64,000 bases of DNA from the NCBI GenBank assembly GCA_003367665.1, contig QKXI01000003.1:62001-126000 (forward strand). The letters run 5' to 3'. A program made the translations under genes and the position numbers. Source of the stretch: Leifsonia sp. ku-ls. GTDB lineage: Bacteria; Actinomycetota; Actinomycetes; Actinomycetales; Microbacteriaceae. Below the pieces are notes generated by a model, which made no database searches, had not been told where the DNA came from, and saw only the letters and a program-made list of their open reading frames with translations. Positions 39,196 through 46,932 of this stretch are shown one piece after another (position 1 is the stretch's first letter; each line of letters opens with the position of its first letter).

Positions 39196-39975
39196 CTACG
39201 CCCGAGTGGCGGTCTCCGCAGTCGCCTGCACCGGCCGCTTCCGGAATCGGTGAGGCAGCCCGGTCAGGCCCCACACCGTGACGCGAAGCATCGCCTCCAC
39301 GACGATTCCTCCGCCCATCTTCGATGCGCCGCGCTCGCGTTCTACGAAAGTGATGGGGACCTCGACCACCCGCAGGCCAGCGTCGAAAGCACGACGCGTC
39401 ATATCGATCTGGAAGCAGTAGCCCTGACTCTCCGTGCGCTCGAAGTGGAGGCGTCGCAGAGCATCCGAGGTGAAGGCGCGGTACCCGCCGGTCACGTCCC
39501 GCACCGGGAGACCGAGAGCAAGTCGCGAGTAGGCGCTCCCACCGCGGGAGATGAACTTGCGGCCGGCAGGCCAGTTCACAACCCCTCCGCCCTCGACCCA
39601 GCGGGAGCCGAGGACGACGTCGGCACCCTCCCGTGCGTCGTCGTCCTGGCGGAGGGCGCCGAGCAGCCGCGGCAGTTCCTCCGGTCGATGCGAACCGTCC
39701 GCGTCCATCTCGACGATGGCCTGGAAACCGGCGTCGAGCGCCCACTGCATGCCGGCGCGGTAGGCGGCTCCCAGGCCGTCCTTTCCTGCCCGGTGCATCA
39801 CGTGCACGTTTGGATCGGTCGCGGCGAGCGCGTCCGCGAGTTCTCCCGTGCCGTCGGGCGACCCGTCGTCGACGACGAGGATCTCGGCTTCGGGGACCGA
39901 GGCTCGCACCCGTCCGACGATCGCGCCGACGTTCTCGCGCTCGTTGTACGTCGGGATGATGACGAGGGTTCTCAA
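39196..39975 (-). CDS. Polyprenol monophosphomannose synthase (DPM1-like GT2)
   Basis: Transfers mannose from GDP-mannose to polyprenyl phosphate, the donor for lipoarabinomannan-type glycans and protein O-mannosylation. It has 259 residues. The GT2 catalytic domain shows VIIPTYNERENVGAIV (6-21), ILVVDDGSPDGT (near 35) and the metal-binding IVEMDADGSHRPEELPRLL (near 82). RDVTGGYRAF and SQGYCFQIDMT are DPM1 family marks. There is no fused apolipoprotein acyltransferase domain and no C-terminal membrane anchor, as in actinobacterial Ppm1 proteins with a separate partner. The TTG at 39975 is chosen for its ribosome site (AAAGGCGG); an upstream frame to 40029 is possible. Confidence 0.88.
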   Translation of the reverse strand: MRTLVIIPTYNERENVGAIVGRVRASVPEAEILVVDDGSPDGTGELADALAATDPNVHVMHRAGKDGLGAAYRAGMQWALDAGFQAIVEMDADGSHRPEELPRLLGALRQDDDAREGADVVLGSRWVEGGGVVNWPAGRKFISRGGSAYSRLALGLPVRDVTGGYRAFTSDALRRLHFERTESQGYCFQIDMTRRAFDAGLRVVEVPITFVERERGASKMGGGIVVEAMLRVTVWGLTGLPHRFRKRPVQATAETATRA

Positions 39976-40123
39976 CGAGCCGCCTTTCTTTCGGGGACGC
40001 ACCCCGGGATTCCATTCACCCTGTCGCACCAGTCTGAACGGCAGGCGAACAAGCCTTCACAGGCTCACAGCGTCCACGATCCTACGTTCGCCCGGCTATG
40101 CCTAGGCTGCTTACCATGGGTCG

Positions 40124-41011
40124 GTGGCCGTCCCGAAAGTCCTGCTGTTCTATGCCTTCATGCCGCTGCCCGCCCCGGAAGCGATCCGGCTCTGGCAGCG
40201 GGAGCTGTGCGAGCGGCTGGGCCTCCGCGGACGCATCCTGCTTTCTCCGCACGGGATCAACGGCACTCTCGGCGGCGAACTCGAAGCACTGAAGCGCTAC
40301 CTGCGCGTGACGAAGGAGTACGCCGCCTTCCGCGAACTGGACGTGAAATGGAGCGCCGGTTCCGGCCTGGATGCGGACAACGCGAGCCTCGACTTCCCAC
40401 GCCTCTCGGTGAAGGTGCGCGAAGAGATCGTCTCGTTCGGAGCTCCGGGCGAACTCCGGGTGGACGAGAACGGGGTCATCGGCGGCGGAACGCGACTGAC
40501 GCCGCAACAGGTGCACGAGCTCGCCGCACAGCGCGACGACCTCGTGTTCTTTGACGGACGCAACCGGTTCGAGGCGGAGATCGGCCGGTTCAAGGACGCC
40601 GTCGTGCCCGAGGTCTCCAACACGCGCGAGTTCGTGTCCGCGTTGGACAGCGGCGCCTACGATCACCTCAAGGAACGACCGGTCGTCACGTACTGCACCG
40701 GCGGCATCCGCTGCGAGGTGCTCTCCTCGCTCATGCGGGCGCGTGGTTTCCAGGAGGTGTACCAGCTCGAAGGCGGCATCGCTCGCTACGGCGAAGCGTT
40801 CGGCGACGATGGGCTCTGGGAGGGTGCGCTCTACGTCTTCGACGGGCGCGGATCCCTCACCTTCAGCGACCGCGCCGCGGTGCTCGGCCACTGCACGGTG
40901 TGCGACGAAGCGACCAGTCGCATGCGCAACTGCGTCGACCCGGCCTGCCGCGAGCAGCTGGTCGTCTGCGAGAGCTGCGACACCACCACCTGCGTGCAGC
41001 ACGCTGCCTGA
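40124..41011 (+). CDS. trhO: Oxygen-dependent tRNA uridine(34) hydroxylase TrhO (rhodanese-like)
   Basis: Hydroxylates U34 in certain tRNAs, an early step to methoxy- or carboxymethoxy-uridine. It has 295 residues. The N-terminal TrhO domain reads LLFYAFMPL and [14 protein letters not shown] (near 40). The rhodanese domain (about 120-230) carries the reactive Cys in [10 protein letters not shown] (near 188). The C-terminus has a Cys cluster ([28 protein letters not shown]), probably binding zinc. GTG at 40124 is preceded by TACCAT at 6 bases. An ATG at 40116 is in another frame and is part of that hexamer. Confidence 0.92.
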   Translation: MAVPKVLLFYAFMPLPAPEAIRLWQRELCERLGLRGRILLSPHGINGTLGGELEALKRYLRVTKEYAAFRELDVKWSAGSGLDADNASLDFPRLSVKVREEIVSFGAPGELRVDENGVIGGGTRLTPQQVHELAAQRDDLVFFDGRNRFEAEIGRFKDAVVPEVSNTREFVSALDSGAYDHLKERPVVTYCTGGIRCEVLSSLMRARGFQEVYQLEGGIARYGEAFGDDGLWEGALYVFDGRGSLTFSDRAAVLGHCTVCDEATSRMRNCVDPACREQLVVCESCDTTTCVQHAA

Positions 41012-41127
41012 CGACCTCCTCCGGGGTCGCCTGCGTCGGGGGCGCGAAAGTGCCCACAGGCATCCCGGATAACGAGCTCTCCACAGACTCCGGGAAATCT
41101 TGGCGGCCCTTCCGCGTTCTCGCCATC

Positions 41128-42723
41128 ATGGACAGCATGGATCCGGTCACCACCATCGTCTGGATCGTGTCGTTCGTCCTCGTCACGGTCACCGTCACCG
41201 GCCTTTCGCGCCGGGTGGGGTGGTCCGCTCCTGTCGTCCTCGTCTTCGTCGGCGCCGCCGCGTCCTTCGTCCCGGGCGTTCCGGAGGTCGTGCTCGAGCC
41301 GGAGGTCGTCCTGTTCGGGCTCCTGCCGCCCCTCCTCTTCGCCGCGGCCATTCAGACGTCGATCGTCGATGTCCGAGCCAGGCGCGACGGCATCCTCCTG
41401 TTGTCCGTCGGGCTGGTGGCGTTCACGGTCATCGTGGTGGGTTTCGCGACCTTCCTGGTCGTCCCGGCGATCACCCTCGCCGCGGCCTTCGCCTTCGGCG
41501 CCGTGGTGGCGCCGACCGACACCGTCGCCGTGCAAGCGGTGGCCGGGCGCGTCAAGTTGCCACGACGGCTGGTCACGGTGCTCGAAGGCGAGAGCCTGCT
41601 CAACGATGCCACCGCACTCGTCGCCTTGAACGCCAGCATCGCGGCGATCGTCAGCATCGTGAACCCGTGGGCGATCGGTGGCGACTTCGTCCTCGCGGTC
41701 GTCGTGGGGGTGGGCATTGGCCTCGTCGTCGGGCTGGTCTTGGCGGTGATCCGCAAGCAGCTGCGGTCCCCGGTTCTCGACACCTCGCTCGCTCTCATCA
41801 CGCCGTACCTCGCCTTCATCCCGTCGCAGCTGCTGCACGGGTCGGGCGTGCTGGCCGTCGTGGTTGCGGGGCTGTACCTGGGCTACCGCTCCCCCACCAT
41901 CCAGACGGCGGAGGCGCGGATCGCCGAGACGATCAACTGGCGCACGATCAGCTTCCTGCTCGAGAACGCGGTGTTCCTGTTCATCGGTCTCGAGCTCCGT
42001 TCGATCTTGACCGGCGCATTCACCTCCGGGATCACCGTGCCCCAGACGATCGGCATCAGCGTCGTCGTCCTCCTCACCATCTTCCTGGCGCGCTTCGCCT
42101 GGATGGTCGGCACGACGGCCCTCTACCGCTACGGTCCGCGGCGGCTGAGGGAGCGTGGCTGGTCGTGGCCGACCGGCATCGCCGTTTCCTTCGCCGGGAT
42201 CCGCGGCGTGGTGACGCTTGCGGCCGTCTTCCTGCTTCCGACCCAGACGCCGCACCGGGAGTTCCTGCAGTTCCTCGCGTTCGTCGTGGTCGTCGCCACG
42301 CTGCTCGAAGGGCTGGCGTTGCCGTGGATCATCCGGAAGCTGAGGCTGCCTCCGCCAGACTTCGGCCAGGAGGCCAGCGAGATGCAGCGGTTGCTCGCTG
42401 AGGCGCAGTCGGCGGGGCTCGAGCATCTCGAGTCCCGGGTCACCGGCGACGAAGACGAGCGCGTCCTTCAGCGTTTGCGCATCAATGCGCTCTTCCTGTC
42501 GGATGCGCTGGAGAATCCGTCTGCCGACGAGAGCGCCGACCTGCCGTTGGAGTACAGGAGGCTTCGCCGTTCGATGATCGTCGCCGAGCGGCAGGCAGTG
42601 CTCGAAGCTCGTGCCGAAGGGCGGTATCAGGAGCCGGCGGTGCGGTCGGTGCTCGCCTTCCTCGACGCGGAGGAGTCGGCGCTCAAAGCGGGCGGTGCCG
42701 ACGGGAAGAAGTCGCTCATGTGA
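41128..42723 (+). CDS. Na+/H+ antiporter (CPA1 family)
   Basis: A 531-residue monovalent cation/proton antiporter. The N-terminal 400 residues form about twelve transmembrane helices. CPA1 ion-site motifs are FGAVVAPTDTVAVQAVAGR (near 127) and VLEGESLLNDATALVAL (near 151, with the paired acidic residues). GIRGVVTLAAVFLLP is the usual late helix. The C-terminal 130 residues are cytoplasmic and charged, a likely regulatory tail. The ATG at 41128 is used; ATG 41137 is equally plausible and sits 7 bases after CATCAT. It follows trhO by 116 bases. Confidence 0.9.
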   Translation: MDSMDPVTTIVWIVSFVLVTVTVTGLSRRVGWSAPVVLVFVGAAASFVPGVPEVVLEPEVVLFGLLPPLLFAAAIQTSIVDVRARRDGILLLSVGLVAFTVIVVGFATFLVVPAITLAAAFAFGAVVAPTDTVAVQAVAGRVKLPRRLVTVLEGESLLNDATALVALNASIAAIVSIVNPWAIGGDFVLAVVVGVGIGLVVGLVLAVIRKQLRSPVLDTSLALITPYLAFIPSQLLHGSGVLAVVVAGLYLGYRSPTIQTAEARIAETINWRTISFLLENAVFLFIGLELRSILTGAFTSGITVPQTIGISVVVLLTIFLARFAWMVGTTALYRYGPRRLRERGWSWPTGIAVSFAGIRGVVTLAAVFLLPTQTPHREFLQFLAFVVVVATLLEGLALPWIIRKLRLPPPDFGQEASEMQRLLAEAQSAGLEHLESRVTGDEDERVLQRLRINALFLSDALENPSADESADLPLEYRRLRRSMIVAERQAVLEARAEGRYQEPAVRSVLAFLDAEESALKAGGADGKKSLM

Positions 42724-42760
42724 GGCGGCGGAAAGAGATAAGCGGACGCCGCGGCGTGGC

Positions 42761-44179
42761 CTAGCGGGCGGCGGGGCGCGCAGAAGGCCGGGCGGCCTCG
42801 TGAGCGACACCCCTCGTCGCGGAGTGCGCCTCGGAGGCGTCGGCACGGGCTCGGCGGGCCCAGAGGCGGGAGCGCTTCGAGGAGAGGGCGATCACCACCA
42901 GGATGTCGAGCGCGACGCCGAGGAGGTTGTTGCGCAGCGAGACCTCCGGGCCGCCGTTGAAGGAGTCGATCGCCGCGGTGACGATGATCAGAGAGCTGTA
43001 CGACATGGCGGCGATGCGGGCCCAGTTGCTGCCGAAGAAGACGAGGAGGGCGAGCAGGAAGTACAGGACGAGGCCGGCGCCGAAAACGCCCATGGCGATC
43101 CCGAGCACGAGGCTGGCGGTGGCCTGCTGGCTGGGATCGAGGGTGCCCCCGTTGACTTCCGAGGAGACGAAGGCATTCCAGTCCAGCAGGTTGAGGGCGA
43201 TGAAGAGCGCACCGGCGCCGACGCGCAGCATCATCAGCAGCGCACCGAGAGCGGTCGGAACGGGACGGCGCTCTGCTCGGGCCTGGCGGCGCGCGTCGGC
43301 GTCATGCGCCACCCAGACCGCCTGCGGGTCGACGAGCACTGCGCTCAGGTCGAGCACCGGGAGGTCGCCGTCGGTCTCGATGCTGTCGCCGCCGCCGTTG
43401 CGCGCGTGGTAGCCGGTGGAGAAGTCGCGGATGACGGACACCTCCACGCCAACGTCCGCGCGCAGCAGCGTCGAAACGATGTGGTCGCGCTCGATGTCCG
43501 TGTCGGCGTCGATCTTGTGTGTGATCTGGAGGGTGAACAGCGAGAACCCCACCGAGCGGTCGAAGGTCCCCGCAGCGAGCCACTCCACGCGGTGGCCGCC
43601 CGGCAGCAGCCACCCGTCCGGGCAGCGCCAGAAGCGCACATGGTGGCGCTTCGCGGGGTTGCCTTTCACCTCCTGCTGGTACGCGACATCCTGCTGCCGC
43701 CCGAACAGGAACAGCGGGCTGACGGGAGCCTCGTCGTAACTCCGACGGAGGAGCGTCGAGGCGATGATCCGCCAGCTGGAGCGCAGCGTCACGTCGTCGG
43801 CGCGCGTCCACCCCGCCGCCCTCATCGCGTCGTCGAGTTGCGCCTCCGAACCCACCAGCGCCAGGTTGATCGGGTCGCCGAGCAGGCCGTCGCTCGTGCG
43901 CGCGCGGCCGATGAAGTAGTCCGGCACGTAGATCTCGGTGAGGATCCTGTGGAGCCTCGGCAGGACGAGATAGGCGAGCACCGCCCAGAACAGCACGAAG
44001 AAGAGGATCAGGAACCAGCCCCAGTCGAAGCTCGCCGTCAGGACCAGCCAAGCCAGCCAGACCGCTGCGAGGCCCCCGAAGACGAAGAACGCGTAGTCGA
44101 CCACACTGCTCGCCGACACGCGCCGACCGAGCGCCGAACGACTCTTCGGCACCTCCACCGGCTCCCTCGTGCGGGACAT
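42761..44179 (-). CDS. LssY C-terminal domain membrane protein
   Basis: A 472-residue membrane protein. Two N-terminal helices (about 30-75) lead into a soluble LssY_C domain (about 85-290), with landmarks DPINLALVGSEAQLDDAMRAAGW (key ALVGS and MRAAGW), HHVRFWRCPD and DTDIERDHIVSTLL. The C-terminal third (about 310-440) adds four more transmembrane helices, not part of the core LssY_C domain. LssY_C is found in proteins linked to secretion or membrane-lipid processes, but no activity is established. TAGGAT ends 6 bases before the ATG. It is divergent from the isocitrate-lyase-like gene; 33 bases separate its stop from the antiporter stop... both genes converge. Confidence 0.75.
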   Translation of the reverse strand: MSRTREPVEVPKSRSALGRRVSASSVVDYAFFVFGGLAAVWLAWLVLTASFDWGWFLILFFVLFWAVLAYLVLPRLHRILTEIYVPDYFIGRARTSDGLLGDPINLALVGSEAQLDDAMRAAGWTRADDVTLRSSWRIIASTLLRRSYDEAPVSPLFLFGRQQDVAYQQEVKGNPAKRHHVRFWRCPDGWLLPGGHRVEWLAAGTFDRSVGFSLFTLQITHKIDADTDIERDHIVSTLLRADVGVEVSVIRDFSTGYHARNGGGDSIETDGDLPVLDLSAVLVDPQAVWVAHDADARRQARAERRPVPTALGALLMMLRVGAGALFIALNLLDWNAFVSSEVNGGTLDPSQQATASLVLGIAMGVFGAGLVLYFLLALLVFFGSNWARIAAMSYSSLIIVTAAIDSFNGGPEVSLRNNLLGVALDILVVIALSSKRSRLWARRARADASEAHSATRGVAHEAARPSARPAAR

Positions 44180-44185
44180 GCCGCC

Positions 44186-44216
44186 ATCCTAGAGCGCAGA
44201 GGCCCGGTCGTAAGGT
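44186..44216. promoter_or_regulatory. Divergent leaderless promoter pair
   Basis: TAGGAT (minus, 44191-44186) is 6 bases from the LssY ATG. TAAGGT (plus, 44211-44216) is 6 bases from the isocitrate-lyase-like ATG. Nineteen bases separate the hexamers. Confidence 0.6.
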
Positions 44217-44222
44217 GGGCGC

Positions 44223-44999
44223 ATGACCAGCATCCAGGACCGCGGCACCGAGCTGCGCGGCCTCCACGAAGCCCCCGAACTGCTCCAGGTGGTCAACGTG
44301 TGGGACGCGGTCAGCGCACGCGTGGTCGCCGACCTCCCCGACACGCGGGCTCTGGCGACGGCCAGCCACTCCATCGCCGCGACGTTCGGCTACGACGACG
44401 GCGAGAACATCCCCCTCGACCTCATGCTCGACATGGTGGGCCGCATCGTCGCCACCACGGAGCTCCCGGTCAGCGCCGACCTCGAAGGAGGGTACGGCGA
44501 CGCGGGCGAGACCATCCGGCGGGCGATCGGCGTCGGGGTCGTCGGCGCTAACCTCGAAGACCGCATGCGACCCTTCGACGAGGCCGTGGGGATGGTGCGA
44601 GCGGCGGTCCGCGCCGCAGATAGCGAGGGCGTCCCGTTCGCGCTCAACGCGCGCACGGACGTGTACCTGCGCAACGCCCTGCCCACCGACGACGAGAAGG
44701 CGGAGGAGGCGATCCGCCGGGGACGCGCGTTCCTCGACGAGGGCGCGACCTGCGTGTTCGTCCCTGGCAAGCTCGACGAGCACGCGGTCGAGCGCCTCGT
44801 CGGCGGCCTCGGCGAGCGCCGGCTCAGCGTCATCGCGGTTCCCGGTTCGCTCCCGCCGGCGCGACTGCAGGAACTCGGCGTCGCCCGGGTCTCCTACGGC
44901 CCGTGGACGCAGCGGGTCGCACTCACGGCGCTGCGCGAGACGGCCCTCGAGCTCTACGCCGGCGGGGCGCTCCCGCTGGGGACGCAGCCGCTCAACTGA
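44223..44999 (+). CDS. Isocitrate lyase / PEP mutase superfamily protein
   Basis: A 258-residue barrel protein of the phosphonopyruvate hydrolase/PEP mutase branch. Landmarks are VVNVWDAVSARVVAD (near 20), the metal-binding SADLEGGYGDAGET (near 83), GANLEDRM (near 106) and ALNARTDVYL (near 140). The KKCGH active-site loop of true isocitrate and methylisocitrate lyases is absent, so it should not duplicate PrpB. Candidate activities are C-C or C-P bond lysis of an oxo-acid, with the substrate unknown. TAAGGT ends 6 bases before the ATG. The last 10 codons and the stop are the first, partial copy of a tandem repeat that continues downstream. Confidence 0.83.
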   Translation: MTSIQDRGTELRGLHEAPELLQVVNVWDAVSARVVADLPDTRALATASHSIAATFGYDDGENIPLDLMLDMVGRIVATTELPVSADLEGGYGDAGETIRRAIGVGVVGANLEDRMRPFDEAVGMVRAAVRAADSEGVPFALNARTDVYLRNALPTDDEKAEEAIRRGRAFLDEGATCVFVPGKLDEHAVERLVGGLGERRLSVIAVPGSLPPARLQELGVARVSYGPWTQRVALTALRETALELYAGGALPLGTQPLN

Positions 45000-45225
45000 C
45001 GGGGCGGGACGGCAAGGCGGTGGGGGCTCCCGCTGAGGACGCAGCCACTCATCTGACGGGCGGGACGGCAAGGCGGTGGGGGCTCCCGCTGAGAACGCAG
45101 CCACTCAACCGACGGGCGGGACAGCAGGGCGACGGGGTCCTCCCACGGGGGGACGCAGCCACTCAACTGACGGGCGGGACAGCAGGGCGGTGCGCTCCTG
45201 CTGAGAATGCAACCGCTCAATCGGT
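44970..45225 (+). repeat. 56-58 bp tandem repeats that copy a gene's 3' end
   Basis: Four full units start at 44998, 45055, 45111 and 45169 (each GACGGG(G)CGGGAC), after a partial unit that is the end of the preceding coding sequence. Each unit repeats CGCTCCCGCTGAGGACGCAG and CCACTCAACTGA, so the stop codon context is duplicated several times. Units 1 and 2 are the most alike; unit 4 is the most decayed. No spacers like those of CRISPR are present. Confidence 0.85.
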
Positions 45226-45334
45226 GAGAAGGCGGGACGTTTGCGCTGACACGCCGGTGGCGCGGTGTCCACCCAACAGAAGCAACCCCGCACGCCGGAC
45301 CACCCCGCGCGGGCCCACCACCGCGGCGTAGGGT
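45226..45334. other. Non-coding remainder of the intergenic gap
   Basis: Together with the repeats this makes a 341-base gap before the AcuI-like gene. I see no coding signal. CGGTGAGAA at about 45224-45232 also occurs at 54084-54092, near a palindrome at 54.1 kb. The right end holds the -10 hexamer TAGGGT (45329-45334) of the next gene. Confidence 0.5.
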
Positions 45335-45340
45335 GAGGCC

Positions 45341-46363
45341 ATGAGCGACTTCCGGGCGATCGTGATCGAGCAGCAGGTCGACGGAGGGCGGATCGCCTCC
45401 CACAGTGTCGAGGTGCGGACGGTCGGCGACGACTTCCTCATGCCGGGCGACGTCACCGTCGCGGTGGAGTTCTCCGACCTCAACTACAAGGACGGGCTCG
45501 CCATCGCCGGGCGGCCCGGTGTCGCGCGGACGTCGCCGCTCATCCCCGGCATCGACCTGGTCGGCACCGTGGAGGAGTCCGCCGACCCGCGGTGGGCGCC
45601 GGGCGACCGCGTCGTGCTCAACGGGGCGGGGATCGGGGAGAGCCACCACGGTGGCCTCGCCGAGAGGGCGCGAGTGAACGGCGAGGCGCTGGTCCGGGTC
45701 CCGGATCAGCTCACGTCCGAGCAGGCCGCCGCCATCGGGACGGCCGGCTTCACGGCGATGCTCGCCGTCCTCGCGCTCGAACGCAGCGGCGTCGACCCGC
45801 AGCAGGTGGCTGAGAGCGGCAGCAGCGTGCTGGTCACGGGGGCCGCGGGCGGAGTCGGCTCCGTCGCCGTCGCCCTGCTGGCGAAACTGGGTTACCCCGT
45901 CACCGCATCCACCGGCCGTGTGGAGGAGCAGGGCGACTACCTGCGGGACCTCGGCGCGAGCGAGATCATCGACCGGTCCGAGCTCGACGCGGCGGGCCGT
46001 CCGCTCCAGTCGCAGCGCTGGGCGGGGGCGGTGGACTCGGTGGGCAGCCAGACCCTGGCGACCGTGCTCGCTCAGACCAGGTACGGCGGAACCGTCGCGG
46101 CCTGCGGGCTCGCCCAGGGTCCCGACCTGCCGACCACGGTCATGCCGTTCATCCTGCGGGCCGTCAGCCTCGTCGGCATCAACTCGGTGGAGGCGCCCGC
46201 TGCGCTGCGCGAGACCGCCTGGCGCCGGCTCGCCGTCGACCTCGACGAGGAGGCGCTCGCCGCGATGACCCGGTTCATCCCGCTGGCGGAGGCGATCCCG
46301 GCCGCCGACGACATCCTCGCCGGGCGGCTGCGCGGGCGCACGGTGGTCGACGTCCGCGCCTGA
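45341..46363 (+). CDS. AcuI-like NADPH-dependent quinone/acrylyl-CoA reductase (MDR family)
   Basis: A 340-residue medium-chain dehydrogenase/reductase. It lacks the zinc ligands of alcohol dehydrogenases. The YhdH/AcuI signature is FSDLNYKDGLAIAGRPGVAR (near 45), then PGIDLVGTVEES, LNGAGIGESHHGGLAERARV (near 96) and the NADPH fold SVLVTGAAGGVGSVAVALLAKLGY (near 162; key GAAGGVGS). Relatives reduce acryloyl-CoA to propionyl-CoA, which would connect with the methylcitrate operon, but this is inference. TAGGGT ends 6 bases before the ATG. Confidence 0.88.
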   Translation: MSDFRAIVIEQQVDGGRIASHSVEVRTVGDDFLMPGDVTVAVEFSDLNYKDGLAIAGRPGVARTSPLIPGIDLVGTVEESADPRWAPGDRVVLNGAGIGESHHGGLAERARVNGEALVRVPDQLTSEQAAAIGTAGFTAMLAVLALERSGVDPQQVAESGSSVLVTGAAGGVGSVAVALLAKLGYPVTASTGRVEEQGDYLRDLGASEIIDRSELDAAGRPLQSQRWAGAVDSVGSQTLATVLAQTRYGGTVAACGLAQGPDLPTTVMPFILRAVSLVGINSVEAPAALRETAWRRLAVDLDEEALAAMTRFIPLAEAIPAADDILAGRLRGRTVVDVRA

Positions 46364-46398
46364 CGGGCGCAGGGCAGACCCGTCGGTATGCTGGCGCC

Positions 46399-46797
46399 AT
46401 GATCGTCCTCGCCACCGTCGTGGTCACCCTCGCCGCAGCCCTCCACGTCGCGATCTTCTTCATGGAGAGCGTCGCGTGGACCCGCCCGACGGTCTGGAAG
46501 CGCTTCGGCGTCGCCAGCCAGCAGGCGGCGGACACCGTGCGGCCGATGGCGTACAACCAGGGGTTCTACAACCTGTTCCTCGCCATCGGGGCGGTCATCG
46601 GCCTCATCCTGTACGGGATCGGTCAGCACGCGGCCGGGCTGGCGCTCATCATCTTCACCACGGCCTGCATGATCGGGGCGGCGGTCGTCCTCGTCACGAC
46701 CGGGCGTGGATACATCCGGCCGGCGATCATCCAGGGCATCCTGCCGCTCATCGGGCTGGCGCTGCTGCTCATCGGCCTCGCCAACGGCGAGCGCTGA
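46399..46797 (+). CDS. DUF1304 membrane protein, copy 1
   Basis: A 132-residue four-helix membrane protein of unknown function. The family core is FFMESVAWTRPTVWKRFG (near 17-34), then VRPMAYNQGFYNLFLAIGAVIGL (near 48; key MAYNQGFYNLFLA). The final helices carry VLVTTGRGYIRPAIIQGILPL. TATGCT ends 6 bases before the ATG. A second copy lies 1.8 kb downstream on the same strand, across a flavin monooxygenase gene, with long identical DNA stretches over the MAYNQGFYNLFLA region. Confidence 0.85.
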   Translation: MIVLATVVVTLAAALHVAIFFMESVAWTRPTVWKRFGVASQQAADTVRPMAYNQGFYNLFLAIGAVIGLILYGIGQHAAGLALIIFTTACMIGAAVVLVTTGRGYIRPAIIQGILPLIGLALLLIGLANGER

Positions 46798-46803
46798 GGC
46801 GCG

Positions 46804-46903
46804 GAGAGCACGCAGACCCGGCGAGCGCAGACCCGGCGGGCACTGACACGCAGCGAGCAATGACACGCAGCGGGCACTGACACGCAGCGGGCACTGACGC
46901 GCC
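46804..46903. repeat. 15-17 bp intergenic tandem repeats
   Basis: Six units in the convergent gap between DUF1304 copy 1 and the monooxygenase. The last four are 17 bp each (46836, 46853, 46870, 46887) with consensus GCGGGCACTGACACGCA; two of these are identical. The first two (46804, 46821) are variants ending CGCAGACCCG. Confidence 0.85.
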
Positions 46904-46932
46904 CCCAGCGCCGAGCCGCGGCGAGCCCCCAC

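Noticed and set aside
35485-40554. Open frame of nearly 1700 codons on the plus strand opposite prpB, prpD and the glycosyltransferase
   Set aside because: Antisense shadow of GC-rich genes, no motif, no start signal. It crosses several well-identified genes, including the plus-strand LysE gene in another frame.
44223-44999. Second methylisocitrate or isocitrate lyase
   Set aside because: The KKCGH active-site loop is missing and the closest landmarks are of the PEP mutase/phosphonopyruvate hydrolase branch.
44970-45225. CRISPR-like array
   Set aside because: Units are contiguous and related along their whole length, with no unique spacers and no cas genes in the window.
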